Positions 33,749 to 46,787 of a DNA stretch of 64,000 nucleotides are shown piece by piece; position 1 is the stretch's first letter; the number at the start of each line of letters is the position of its first letter. Below the pieces are notes generated by a model that saw only the letters and a program-made list of their open reading frames with translations, was not told the origin of the DNA and ran no database searches. Origin of the DNA: Amphiura filiformis (taxonomy: Eukaryota; Echinodermata; Ophiuroidea; Amphilepidida; Amphiuridae); NCBI RefSeq assembly GCF_039555335.1, contig NC_092637.1, forward strand, positions 43,726,990 through 43,790,989, given 5' to 3'. A program made the translations under genes and the position numbers.

Positions 33749-34427
33749 AAAACGAAAGAAAGAAAGAAAAAAAGAAAGAAAGAAAGAAAGAAAAAAAGAA
33801 AGAAAGAAAGAAAGGGTTTCAGTGTTTCAGAGAGCAATATATAAAGGGTTTAAAATTACAATCCTATAAGTGATTTTTTTCAAAATTATGCCTTCATATA
33901 GTTATAGTTTGAAAGTCAGATAAAGTTAATTATTATTATATTTGTATTATTCTAGTCATTATTGTTATTATATATTTTGTATATTTTTGTATGAGAATAA
34001 ATAAACTATGAAACTAAAACTATGAAACAACTTATTTTTATCAATGCTTCACCAATTTCCAACTCTGCAAATTGTCTGTCAATCCACATGATTGACATAA
34101 TAAGAGAATTTAATCCCCTATAATTATAATCAGTTATCGCAATTATTATATTTCGGCATACAGGATAATAATTACCCTAATTATACAGAAAAAGGACGTG
34201 TCGGTGTGTTTGAAGTTGAATATATGTCAATCATATATTACTTGTTCAGCAATGAAAGAAAGACAGAAAGAAAGGAAGGAAGAAAAAAGGAAACAAAAGA
34301 AAAGAAAGAAAAAAAAAGAAAGAAAGAAAGAAAAAGAGAGAGAGAGAGAGAGAGAATAAAACAGGAATCAAGGAAGGAAAGATAAAGAAAGACAGAAAGG
34401 AAGAAAAAGAAACAACAGAAGAAAGAA

Positions 34428-34487
<60 letters not shown>

Positions 34488-34860
34488 AAAGAGAAAGAAA
34501 GAAAGAAAGAGAGAGAGAGAAGAAAACATGAATCAAGGAAGGAAAGATAAAGAAAGAAAAAAAAAAGTAAGAAAGAAAGGAAGAAAGAAAAAGAAAGGAG
34601 AAAGGAAGTAAAAAGGAAACGACAAAAAGAAAGAAAGAGAAAGAAAGAAAAAAGGAAACGAAATTTATATCAGTTATTGCAATTTATATTTCGGCATATA
34701 GGATAATAATTACCCTAATTATACCGAAAAAGGACGTGTCGGTGTGTTTGAAGTTGAAAATATGTCAATCATATATTACTTGTAATGAAAGAAAGAAAGA
34801 AGAAAGGAAGAAAAAGGAAAAGAAAGAAAGAAAGAAAGAAAGAAGTGGCCACTACTGTAA
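33749..34860. repeat. GAAA/GGAA polypurine microsatellite region
   Basis: Plus-strand tracts of (GAAA)n with GGAA and GA variants run at 33749-33813, 34253-34660 and 34788-34845, interrupted by unique segments. The minus-strand Ser/Phe/Leu open frame over 34246-34536 is an artefact of the repeat. The unique interruptions at about 34110-34250 and 34660-34788 are copies of each other (TTTCGGCATA.AGGATAATA, AAAGGACGTGTCGGTGTG, ATGTCAATCATATATTACTT). The repeat has therefore taken flanking DNA into a duplication. Confidence 0.85.
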
Positions 34861-36290
34861 AGCGTTTACAAGTTTTTTCGTGAATCGTCAATCAACATTG
34901 TGAAAGAAAGAAAGAAAGAAGTGGCCACTACTGTAAAGCGTGGCCACTACTGAATTCTTTATAGTCTTTATCGCCAGTCGTTTAGTATTCTTTAATTATT
35001 CTCTTTATTATAAATATAATTTAAATACCGCACTAAAATCAAAAGATAAAATATGACATTTGCGAATGCCAACATCCACAGCCATAATGGACATGGAATA
35101 TGATTGGACCAACTCGGTCTTGGACTGTCCAATGACATGACTTATTGATGAACTAATTCTTTCACGAGCAACCCCAAAAACTGTCGAATACCGTCACAAT
35201 GACTCACCGTGAAGTAAGCCGCAATCCACAAACAGTAAATATGTTAACATGTGATCAGAATTGTTTTAATCCGCTCAGTGAATTGTGCGAGGGAAACTTG
35301 AATGCGCATTTATCTCATCTCGCTGGATCATTTTGCAATGTGATCATCCCCACTATTATCCTACGCAACCTAATCCTACAAAGGGTAAACCGTAATCCAT
35401 AATTCATTATAAACACATAGCTATACTCCCTATTCGTTGTGAATTGTGTATAATATTATAAATCTTCATAATTATATTTAAATTATGAAAGAGAGAAATA
35501 CGTGAATCGTCAATCAACCAGTCGTGTAGTACCGAGTTTAATTATTCTCTTTATCATAATTAATATAATTTAAATAGCGCATTAAAATGAAAAGATAAAG
35601 CAGATCTTAAACATTACAGATCTGTAAACCATTGTAAATTTGACAAAGTTCTGAAAGCTTCTGAAATATTAGTTATTTTGATGTCAGTATTTCAGAAAGC
35701 AATATACAATCCTGTTTTTGACCCTGTTCACATTATAAAAAAGCTTATTATAAATATATTTTATATCATTATTATTAGCTATTATTTAGACACACAGGTT
35801 GGGTAAATAACAAAAAATTGGTAATTTTTCGTCTCAGATTTTGCCGAAAGGTGGGGTGACACACATCCTCCTGTCCCCCGGGATTGACGCCCATGACCTT
35901 ACCGTACACAGGGTCTTAAATTCGAAATATAAATTTATTTATTTATTTATTTATTCGAACATTTACATCAGCGGCACACGCCTACCCGACGGTGCGTTCA
36001 TACAAAACATATTATAAGCAAAGTTAAGATGAATACACAAAAAATATACACAAGAAAAAGCCCTTAGTCCTTACTTTAACCCTATCAAGCATTCAAACGC
36101 ACACCATAGTCTTTATTACCAGTCGTTTTGTACCGAATTTAATTATTCTCTCTATATAATACCGCATTCAAATAAAAAGAAAAAACATAACTTTTGCGAA
36201 TGCCAACACCCATAGCCATAATGGACATGGAATATGATTGGACCAACTCGACCTAGGACTGCCCAATGACATCATATCGTGAAAGTAACT
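34845..36290. repeat. segmental duplications downstream of the GAAA tract
   Basis: GTGGCCACTACTGTAAAGCG occurs at 34847 and 34919. A block with CCAGTCGTTT, TTTAATTATTCTCT, TTTGCGAATGCCAACA and CCATAATGGACATGGAATAT occurs at 34970-35150 and again at 36107-36275. A third, shorter version lies at 35500-35605. A (TTTA)n run lies at 35928-35955. No gene is supported in the interval. Confidence 0.7.
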
Positions 36291-37850
36291 ACTGTTTCCA
36301 GGGTCACTTGTTAATCTTGAAATATCTCCCTTGCAATATCAGGTGATCATATCCCCTATAAATTAATAGGAATAATTTATTAAACGGATACCTGTATTTT
36401 GCGTCTGCCAATCCCCTGCCTCGCCCTGCTACGCTGCCGAACCACCACCCACGCGTAAATCGATTATGATAATGCCTGGGGCTAATGCGCTTCAACTTGG
36501 GATAATTGGTCCGTCCCGCGGCCGCTTTAGCGGCTAACTCAAAGTCGGTAGCGTTTAATGTGCGGTTTAAAGAAAGCGATCGGCGGGAAATTTAAACGTT
36601 GTATTGTATTTGGCCCTATATATACCCTACACCAATCAAACCATTTTTTTACATCATAGCCAGTTCTATGCCCTAAGATTCATATTTATTATGTAAAGAT
36701 TCTTTTATTCGATATAGAGCCTATAATAATGTAATAAGTGCAGCCTAATACACGTATCTACCCAGGCTGTTTTCATGGGTTATTATTAAATAGGCCTACT
36801 TTAATATTTATTGTCATAGGGCCTACTACATGAACTATTATTATGACTTTTTACTGTAAGGAAAAATAATAAACTTGACGCAGACAAGAATAGAAAAGAA
36901 AATGTAATATGTGTGCGTGTGAAATAATAATAATAATGAGGCAAAGTAAAAATAAAAACAAGGATAAAACTACTTTTTAAGCACATCATGCTATCAAAAA
37001 TCACCTAGGGCCTAAGAACATGTAGCTAACATGTCAATACATCCAAACTCGTTTGTAATCGAAGATCTCTTAATACATGTATGATTTTGTTCGGAAGGCT
37101 ATTATTTTGGATAAACATGTGCTCCACTGACATGCGGGATAGTCTTCTGTTTGAAGTTTATAGAACTTATACATTTTAACCCTCTCATGATAGGCCTAAT
37201 GGCTTATAAATATAAAAGTCACGATCTACCTACCGTATGCATATTTTGAATGTTTAGACGCCAATAAAACCATTTTTACATTAACTCTCACGATTCATAA
37301 TTATTAGGGCTAGGCCTATAGAAAGATTCAATTATTAGAGCCTAATATACGCATACATGTATTTATCCCTGTTATAATGGTTTATTATTAAATATGTCCT
37401 GAAGAAGTCACTCCTGAAAGATTGACAGTTCTAAACTTGTCCGACGGCAAACCCGGACCCGCTAAAAACCCACTAATTGTTCGGAATTCCCGTCGTAAAA
37501 GCCTACCCCACAACTTGAATATGTTTTAATATCATTATTGTAGGCATAATACTATTATTATGGATGTATAGGGCCTACCTGTTTGAAAAATATTAACAAC
37601 AAACTTGGTGCAATATGTGGTTGTGTTTGTGGGGTGTGAAATAATAGTCAAAACATTTTAAAAAACGATGTATAAAAATTAATAATAATTTACAAGCACA
37701 CTAAAAATACATCCATGACTGTAGGAATCCACTCGAGAGGTGACACTCTGATAGCGATGGGAGGTCGTATTGATTTTAGCATAATAAAACTGCAAACGAT
37801 TGGAAGTTGTATCATCGAATGACCGCATGCACTGTATTACGATTTACACA
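36291..37850. other. non-coding stretch
   Basis: No exon, RNA gene or bounded element can be supported. TAGGCCTA words are frequent (36793, 36823, 37193, 37313). A NotI-like GCGGCCGC lies in a short GC-rich patch near 36519. Confidence 0.45.
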
Positions 37851-37856
37851 GTGAGT

Positions 37857-37986
37857 CAATTGGGGCGAACTGGTAGTGGTATGTATGTGAATTGGGGCGA
37901 ACTGGTAGTGGTATGTACGTGAATTGGGGCGAACTGGTAGTGGTATGTACGTGAATTGGGGCGAACTGGTAGTGGTATGTACTGGT
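37857..37986. repeat. minisatellite, 32-bp unit, four copies
   Basis: The unit AATTGGGGCGAACTGGTAGT followed by GGTATGTACGTG repeats at 37858, 37890, 37922 and 37954 with one or two differences (ATG for ACG in the first). Because 32 is not a multiple of three, every reading frame is open across it. This explains the overlapping Tyr/His/Pro-rich minus-strand frames at 37837-38191. Confidence 0.92.
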
Positions 37987-39290
37987 GTGGGGTGAAACGT
38001 CCTGATACCAAACCGACATCAATGTGTAGCTCTCCAATCTCCTCATGTAAATATATTAATATCACAGCGAAGGTCGTCAATCCGAAGTTGATCGGGTTTT
38101 TTTTGTGGGGGAGACACAAAATATGACCAAGAAGAAGGCCTCTCGTCGCGCTTGCGCGACGCACGTGGGTAACTGTGGGTGATGTGCCCACTCAGTCGTT
38201 GAAAAATTGGCACCAAATGAAGACATTTGGTGGACAATTTTTGTACTATTATTGTGTAAAATGTTAGTTGGAAAAAAATGAAAAGTTTTAAAAATGAAGG
38301 ACCAATAATGTAGCAGTTTGTAGTTCATTTCTAGTGTCGTGCCCGGACTTTTTGTCGAGAGAGGGGGGGGGGGGGCAAAAGGAAATGGCCCAGTGAGCAT
38401 TATTCCGACCCAGTTTGCTGGGATATATGCGCGCGCGAAAATGTCAGTTCAATACTATTTGAAGTGAAATGTGCTCGTGAAAGTTGATACACATTGATTT
38501 CAAGTGCGCAAAAATTGTGTACGTATTTAAAAAGATTTATTCAGAACTAAGAACATACCAAATGTGTACATATTTAAAAGAACTAAGATTTTTTTTGGGG
38601 GGGTCAAAGAAAGAACTTTAAGAATGATATTTGTAATCCCTGCTGATTTAATCATTATGTAAGTCGGCTTTTTAACGGGTATCGGCGTCTTCACTTTCTT
38701 TAATCCTTCTACTTCCAGGGACATTTACACGTATTGTTCACACAAAACTTTTAATATTATTTCAGCCCCCAATCAATGTGAATCTGAATGTATAGAGGAA
38801 GAAGTGTGTGCGGAGCGCGAAAACATTACAATTTCGTACTATTTTAGCCAAAAATTAACATTGAGTGCATTTTTTACAATAAGCTACAGAGAATTAGAAA
38901 GTATTTTGCTGAAACGGGGGAGGGGGGGGGGGCATATGATATTGTACGGAAAGCCTTTTGGAAGCCCCGCCCACCCGAAATTCCCGCCCGCTAAAAATAT
39001 TTGCCGACCCGGATAACTTTTTTCACATACGATGCGACTTTGAGCCGGCCCCTTAACGATTAATTGCCGACCCGATGCTTATAACTGCCGCCCATCGGCG
39101 ATGAATGGGGCGGGGATGCATTGGTAAATTTTGCCGACCCCTGATCCCCCCTTCAATTTCCAATGCCCACCCCTAATATTATTCATTACTATGATTATTT
39201 TAATGGATGTAATTAGTTCAACAATCACTTCAATGCACGTAACATAGTCTGATGTAGGAAGTAATATGTAGGGTCATTAGTGTTAAATGA
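37987..39290. other. non-coding stretch with G runs
   Basis: G runs at 38366-38376 and 38915-38931 occur in contexts rich in GCCCGAC/CCCGCCC words. Open frames at 38077-38400 and 38527-38724 lack domains. No gene is called. Confidence 0.4.
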
Positions 39291-39294
39291 TAAT

Positions 39295-39953
39295 CTCACT
39301 AACGAAACTAATCGCATTAAGGGTAGACGAGGTATTGTTGGTCGAAGCAACCAAAAAAAAACCAATTTTCATTATCTAGATCAATATATTATTGAAATTT
39401 AACACCCTGATGTTTTGCAAAAGTTCATTCTACAAATCGTATATTTTGCAAACTTGCTTAATTTATTGTTGTTAATGAGTTATGTACGTTTTACAAAAGT
39501 GTTGTTGTTTCAGACCTCTTTACAACGTAACTCAAGAACCGCAGCACCTATAAAAGTATATCTGTGATATTTTAATTCTTCTACACGCTCGCCATGAATT
39601 GAGCAATGCAGGTTTTGCCAAAGCGCACTACAATTCGTAAGATGCTGTGAACTACCAAATCACAACAGTTTAAAATAATTAATAACCTTAAACATGTTAA
39701 ATAGAACATTCACACAGCCAACATATCAGAGCATTTTACGAACCACGGAAAGGCCGTGACCGTGAAAGATAGTAACCGCGAAGTACGGGTGACCCCTAGA
39801 AATGTGGTCCATATCTTGAAGTACTAGCGGTCACCCATGCTTCGCGGTCACAATCTTTAGCGGTCACAGCCTTTCGGCGGTTGGTAAATTGTACTGATAT
39901 ATTGGGTGTGTAAATGTTCTATGTGATTAGTTTCGTTAGTGAGATTATCATTT
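39295..39953. mobile_element. long foldback element, left arm interrupted
   Basis: AAATGATAATCTCACTAACG at 39295 and its inverse ending at 39953 form the outer repeat, continuing through AAACTAATC. Inner arms 39703-39915 are also inverted copies (GAACATT.ACACA.CCAA, AAAGGC.GTGACCG, AACCGCGAAG). On the right, outer and inner parts are contiguous. On the left they are separated by about 385 bp (39318-39697), so a later insertion split the left arm. Confidence 0.7.
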
Positions 39954-40612
39954 AGAAATACAATAGCGAGGTGGATTGTTTGTAAAGTACACATTGTGCA
40001 GCAGAAAGATGCAATCAAAGTCTTCATAAGAGTAGATGAATAATTCAGAAGTCAATAATATCATTGTCATCATGTAATTGATAGGCGTATAAACAATGAC
40101 CACTCACTCCATGTAGTAGTCCGTGTTTATTTCAAGCAGCTGCTGTGTGTTGCATATTAAGAGTAAATTAATGATCCACAGTCAATTATGTACACGTTTG
40201 CACTTTTCTAATGCAGTAATATCTAAATATATAGGAAACAAACACGTAGACGAGTAGACGAATAATTATAATGCCGTTAAAAAAATTTATTTCACGTATT
40301 TCCGGGTCTTACCTTTCATCAGGTGATAGAGGGAGAGACTACACGATAGAAACATTTAAAACATGATCAAAACGCGAGCTTAGGTAAAAGCGTATAAGCG
40401 ATACGCAGTGCGTTTCTTTGGGCCATATTATAACATTTTTATATAAGATAGATTAATATTTCATTGCCATAAAATGTTAGCTTTTACTCTCAGATATATC
40501 CCCTAATTTCTCTAATTTTTCTAATTTTGCGCCGAACAACTAAGGTAAAGCAAAGAAAATTTGTATTTACTACAAGCGCCGATGTCGCCAATATGTATCA
40601 CTCCTTCGGACG

Positions 40613-40692
40613 TGTTTATATAGTCCATACAGGACCAACGCAATATTTAGTACTATAATCAACGCCGTCAGGCGTTGGTCCTTATAGATCCG
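40613..40692 (+). mobile_element. short hairpin repeat, partner of 44690-44768
   Basis: TAGTCCATACAGGACCAACG, then ATATTTAGTACTATAATC, then AACGCCGTCAGGCGTTGGTCC. GGACCAACGC and GCGTTGGTCC are inverted termini about 60 bp apart. The same sequence lies in opposite orientation at 44690-44768. Confidence 0.7.
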
Positions 40693-41724
40693 ACATATCC
40701 TCCCTTGGAAAGTCAAGGGAAATGTCAAACTGACTAACCACGCCTACTGACAGCTACTGAGGATATTTAGCCAATCAGATTAGACTTGCCTTCCACCTGC
40801 CAACTACTAGCTTCCAGCTTTGGATCTAACACCACTATTGCGTAACAATATCGATAATCATGTCCATTCATTCATTCATTCAATTTATCTATGTCCTCTT
40901 CAATCGCGATCAATGTTCATCATCCACGTGAATGAGCATTGATCTGATTTTACTTCTTCACAGGGTTAGTAACCCCGCGAGGTGGTAGGCAATTGGGCAA
41001 CTATTGAAGATTTTCCCCGGGACTTTTGATAATAGAGGTTATCCACTTCACTCATGTGTGACTTCTGGTTCCCGTAAAGCTAGCTTCAGACTCCGAGTAT
41101 GCAACATATCTACGTTATTTTATCTATTGCCATTCTCAGTAATGTTTAAGTTCTAACGAATGTTTGATTCTAGTAGAAATATATTATCGATTTTACGTCA
41201 AACTAATTCAATGCTTAATATTCCTCATTCAAACTAATTCAATGCATCGACCTCGGAGTTACCTGCATGACTTTGGCGGGCTATTTTGAAACAGCCATGG
41301 TTGCACATGCAGGTTTAGAATGTCCTAAACAAGGTATAGCAGTCGTTGATAGGACATGCAGCTTATAGAACATGGATAACCTCTATTCCTGTCCTATATA
41401 AATCAATGGTTAAGAAGATACTTAGCGATTATTTGACCCGTGATTCGGGCTGAAATGTTCTTTTTCAAGTTCTTCACTTTGTAGGTTGCGCACATTATAC
41501 AGGGTTTTTTTTGGGGGGGGGTGGCCATCGTTTCATTTTATCATTAGGCCTCAGTTATTAGTATTTGTTTTACAATAATATAAAAATGGATGACGCCGCT
41601 ATTTTGCATGCTTCGAATAAACTAGGACATGGACATGGTTTTCCGACAGGATATGGGAAGAGCTTTATTTTCCAGTCAGCGCCAATTTGTGTTAATTTTC
41701 TTTAAAATGTCGACATCGCCATAA

Positions 41725-42312
41725 AATGTAGTCATTTACTTGATTTGTAGTTTAGTCCAATTTCTATTAAAGTGAAGTAGGCCTATTCACTTTCTTTACT
41801 AACACATTATTTGAAGAGTTTGTTTCCAAAAGGCATTAGTTCAATAGCTGCCTTGTGTAACATTTTGCTGGAATATTTTTACATTCTAAAGTTTAAATGA
41901 CATTTAACGATTGGAATGGATATGTTTGCGCATCTGGCTTATCATGCTTATTCTCTTTCAATAATAGATTTGTCCCTAAAATTGTCAAATCCATGGTTTT
42001 AAAATGGCTGCCAATGTAGTCATTTACTTGATTTGTAGTTTAGTCCAATTTCTATTAAAGTGAAGTAGGCCTATTCACTTTCTTTACTAACACATTATTT
42101 GAAGAGTTTGTTTCAAAAGGCATTAGTTCAATAGCTGCCTTGTGTAACATTTTGCTGGAATATTTTTACATTCTAAAGTTTAAATGACATTTAACGATTG
42201 GAATGGATATGTTTGCGCATCTGGCTTATCATGCTTATTCTCTTTCAATACGGTTTGGAAATAATAGATTTGTCCCCTAAAATTGTCAAATCCAAGGTTT
42301 TAAAATGGCTGC
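41725..42312 (+). repeat. 288-bp tandem duplication, two copies
   Basis: AATGTAGTCATTTACTTGAT at 41725 and 42013 starts two nearly identical copies that end at AAAATGGCTGCCA (42001 and 42300). The second copy carries a 10-base insertion (ACGGTTTGGA near 42250) and a few single-base differences, so the duplication is recent. No coding frame crosses it. Confidence 0.9.
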
Positions 42313-44689
42313 CATTGCACTTGATGCCTTTTTCTTCTTCGCACGTGGGAAGTTAAAGGGATTTGCAATTATTCGCCAAAATTGTTATAACTATATATTC
42401 TACTACGCCAATGTTATTAGAGTGGCAAGGTTACTGCTACTCAATATTTTCAAATAAAATATCCCACAAAACAGTCTTTGGACTTAATGCCTTTTGGATC
42501 CAAACTCTTCATTTAATGATGTTCAAATCTTTCCATTATTTTAGGACTGAATCAAGGCGATAACAAAAAACCATGGCTAAATTTAATACATTTAATTTAT
42601 GTGTGGGTAAAATGACATTTTTGGTGATTTTTGTTCAGCATTTTGAAAAGAGAACAAATTTTCATATGGGAATTTCTTCATTTTTTGTCCTTCCTAAAAC
42701 ACAAAAGTACGACCCTCTCCAAAAATTGACATATGCGGTTATCAGCGACGTTAAAATGTGTATAACACCAAAGTACGAATATTTCCAAACATCTAAAAGA
42801 TGACATGATAGTTTGGTTATTTTTCACACAGCGACGTTCTAGTCATAAACTGTTAACGTAGGGCTATTTGTAAAGGTCACGCAATAGGAAAACGGACAGT
42901 AACTGCAGTATGTATTTTCAAATAAAATAACACATTTAATTTATGGGTAAAAATGGCATTTTGTGGTGATTTTTGTTCAGTTTTTTGAAAATTGACATAT
43001 GCATCTTGCAAAGTGTATCAGCGATCAAAACGTCAATCATAACAGGACCTTTGACCTATGACCCCTTGGAATTCATAAGTAGGCCTAAAACGGGTGAATT
43101 TTTTTTTTTAAAAAAGGGATCCAAAAATTTTGAATCTATAAAAAAAGTGGTTCTAAAAGTTTAACATATGTAGGGGGGTCAAAAAAGTTTTGACATACCG
43201 AAATCAAAATTTTCCAGCACCGAAGTATTTATGAACGTTCCCTTAGAGTTAAAGAGTTAAGTACTGTATCTCTACCAAATAATGGCCAATTAGGCCTATA
43301 AACATTTAGATTTTGCAGTGTTCCTCTTTTGGACCTCGCCTCATACAAACAGACGGCTGCCAAAAATTGAAAAACGATGAAAGCAGTGCACTTTTTTAAA
43401 TTTTGTCTTGTCTTGTCTTTTCTTGTTTGTAACTTTGAAATAAAACAAAGACCAGGAAAGTATTACTATCAACGGAGCGGAGAGCCGTTGCCTCAGCTCC
43501 GTCCGTGAATGACGTAGTTTAAAGTGGTGAATCCCATGCCCCTCGGTTAAAACGAGAAGACCATGTTTTTTTTTTAAAGATTTGATATTAAAATAGTTTA
43601 AATCAAAACCCTAAATTCAAATAGTAATCACATGCCCTTTCATGCCTTCGGGATTAAAGAAATATACTGTGATTTTTCCGTTCCTTTTTTTTCACATGCA
43701 TTTGAAATATCAACACATTCAACAGTAGGCCTACTTGCGAGTTGTATCGCCTTGTTATTTTATTTTACTCACTCTGTTATTTCCAGTTAGGTGTTAAAGG
43801 CTTAATGTACGGTTTCTTCAAATTTTAAATGTGTCATTATATATTCAAAATGCTGAAATAATACCAGTAATAGGCCCTAATTATCGGGAATGGTTTCTGT
43901 CCATTTTGAACTGAAATAACGAGGTAAACACTGCTTGTTATTTCAGCCGTTTAACACGCAGTTCTATAGGAGGACATAAAGTCATAATTCTTGAATTATG
44001 ACTTTATGTCGAACTTTGCTCTGTTTACCTACAAACACAACAAATTTGGCTGATTACAATTTAGATGCAAGTTGTAACATGTGTATAGGCCCTACATTAC
44101 AAATATGCCATAAAACCAGGTTTGAAAAAAATTAACCAAATTCATATTTTAAGATCGTACATTATGACTTTAATTTAAATCAAAGTTCAGTTCCAAATAA
44201 ACGGTGTGTAGAATTGATGTTCTTTTAGTTTTTTTAATGGTATCACGGTTAGGCCTATCGACAAATGTGACAATATTAAATAAAAAAAGAAAACAAACCT
44301 ATAGAATCATACAAATGACTTTTTGTTAACACTGATTAGGCCTACATTATCTCTGCACTGATATAGCAACAAAAAACTTTCATTTAATTCATACCAGCCC
44401 GATTTACACTGGTCATGGAAATATAGATATCTACTATTTCCATGCACTGGTATAAGCGACCTCAAAAGTTTGTATTGCTTTGATTGCATTATCAAAATCA
44501 ATCGATTGGGATACCAAGTACTTGAGATGACTTGAGAGCCCCAGTTATGTAATAGATGCGGTTGAATGATGGCCCGAATGATGGGCGGGGCTAATTTCCA
44601 TATTTGGATTTATGACGTAACTTATCGACTGGTTTGGTTTTGGTCACTGTTTATTATAATGAGGTGCACTGCTGGGGGTAGCGAACGGC
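42313..44689. other. non-coding stretch
   Basis: Contains several short open frames without domains and one hairpin near 43980-44012 (GACATAAAGTCATAATTC / GAATTATGACTTTATGTC). No gene or bounded element is supported. The whole interval 40613-44768 is bracketed by the inverted hairpin pair. Confidence 0.4.
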
Positions 44690-44768
44690 TTTGTAAGGAC
44701 CAACGCCTGACGGCGTTGATTATGGTGCTAAATATTGCGTTGGTCCTGTATGGACTATGTTTATACGG
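44690..44768 (-). mobile_element. short hairpin repeat, inverted partner of 40613-40692
   Basis: AAGGACCAACGCCTGACGGC starts the inverted copy, which continues to GCGTTGGTCCTGTATGGACT. Relative to the partner there are only a few substitutions (GGTGC for AGTAC). The homology is about 80 bp and stops abruptly on both sides. Confidence 0.7.
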
Positions 44769-44769
44769 T

Positions 44770-46642
44770 ACGATCCCTTGTTGTGTAGATCACCCTCCCG
44801 CACGCCATGTACGTTCTGTGTTATGAACATCGCGGATGCGTTCGATGTTATAATGCAGTATTACTTCGATTTTCACTTGTCATCATTAGCAGAGGAGTGG
44901 AATTTTGATTGAAAGAATTAAACTAGGAAGGTTGGTGTTGGAAGTTATCTAAATGACGAAGAGACCAAGGAGAGCAATCAAATTTGCAAAATGATATTGT
45001 AATATATCCAAATGTGTTTTGTTTTTTCCGTATGATAAAAACATTTATTGTAATTGTTTGATTGAATTACTGCATAGTAAGACTGAATTGCGTGCTAGAA
45101 TTCCACTGTAGGACTATAATGACTGTATAACAACTTTTGACCCCCCTCCTCGTAGACCTACACAGTAAAGGAATCCCACTGTAGGACTATACTGACTGTA
45201 GGACTACTTTTTATGTCACCCCACCGTTTTAGGGCAACAAAATAAAAAATAAAAAACCCTACACCATAGGACTGTACGGTAAAACATGTCTATTAGCAGG
45301 CTACTTTTTAGTAACCCCCACCTTTGTAGGACGACAAATATTAAGGGCGTCCTCCTTTAATGTGCTTATTTCTTACGTTCTGCCCGCTTGCCTGCATATC
45401 ATGTTTTTGGGCGTACGAGTTGCAGCGAGTACGCACCAATTATATTGTCACTTTTGGCCTTTCATGGCGTTTATTATGAGATGAAATTGTGGTCAGATTT
45501 TTTGTAGTTTGAAACGACGCAAGTGATATTGTGCGATGCAGTTCCGATGGAGTATGTGTATACTAATTACTCACTATAACATTAACGATCCATTACATAC
45601 AAGCTAGACACGCACGTACCTCACGGTGATCTTCTGATATAAGTAATAATTATTGGGGATACTAGAATCACTTTTGACCCATACCGGATCTTGCAGAAAT
45701 ATATTATGGTTGGAATCAGCCATTAATGTTTGCACAGTACAATTGCCAGATTTGTGTCAAGGTTTTCTCCCAATTACGGTGTATTGAAACTTCGTTATTT
45801 ATTCTAAATGTAACGTATACTTGTGAAGTCGCGGAGCAATCTTATGATATGCTAATTCTCGCTATTCACAATAAGGGCGCCGCCTGCGGTTTGCGATGTA
45901 ATCGTGATGTATCATGGGAAAAGGTCGACATCCAAGTCCGTGCAATACGAATATTACCATGCTATTACATAGGAACACGTGACAATATTTTTTAGTTTGT
46001 CAAAAAAATAAAGTTGTTACACGCGAATCGATACTTAATAATACTTAATAATGTGATTTGAAATGTGCACAATTAATGTTTTCTCTATCGATTTGCGTGT
46101 AATTTAAATATCGGATGATATAAAGGGTATACAAAACCATCTCATCTTAAATTCGTTGGCCTCTCTTTTTCTAGGACACCCCTATAGCATATTATTACTC
46201 CACCCTTCAGCTAGTCAGCGTTAAGGTTTAGGCGCAGAGATACCCGTATCACAGCTCTTCAGATAGTCGGCTTAGATAGTCCCGGAGACACCCCTATAAT
46301 TAGTATATCATTAAATCACTCCGCCTTTCAACTAATCAGCGTTGAGATTTTCATTTCTGATTACGCCCCGGAGATAGCAGAATAATTAGCATATCATTAG
46401 ATTGCTCCGCGCCTTCACAGGTACCAATGACAGAATAATTCTCGCTATTCACAATAAGGGCGCCGCCAGCGGTTTGCGATGTAATCGTGATGTATCATGG
46501 GAAAATGATATCTCCCTAAACACTGGCTAGTCCTTTTTAAAAATCATACTGCAGTTCCCTAATTTGTTATCTAAATTAACCGTCGAATTCCGTGTGAAAA
46601 ATACCATAATTCGCCTTATTTACTCGGCCCAAATTTGGTCAT
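44770..46642. repeat. non-coding stretch with a 68-bp direct duplication
   Basis: AATTCTCGCTATTCACAATA through GTGATGTATCATGGGAAAA occurs at 45854-45921 and 46437-46505 with one base changed (CGCCTGCGG against CGCCAGCGG). At 45110-45230 the word CCACTGTAGGACTATA occurs twice. No gene is supported. Confidence 0.6.
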
Positions 46643-46787
46643 ATATTGAAAAACACTATAACGCGTTGAAGTGTTTATTCAGTGTTATCAACAACGCGTT
46701 CGTCTTACCGATATAAACATTTTAATGTGTTTTTATGAGCAACATAAACGAGATAACACTTCAATGCGTTATAGTATTTATCAATAT
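46643..46787. repeat. foldback repeat
   Basis: ATATTGAAAAACACTATAAC with GCGTTGAAGTGTT on the left is answered by AACACTTCAATGCGTTATAG and TATCAATAT on the right. The loop is about 75 bases. Confidence 0.65.

Noticed and set aside
34246-34536. 96-residue Ser/Phe/Leu frame on the minus strand
   Set aside because: Produced by the GAAA microsatellite; a four-base repeat has no stops in any frame and carries no protein signal.
34253-34660. Possible CRISPR-like or satellite array
   Set aside because: The units are simple GAAA variants without spacers.
37837-38191. Overlapping Tyr/His/Pro-rich frames
   Set aside because: Open only because the 32-bp minisatellite lacks stop codons in all frames.
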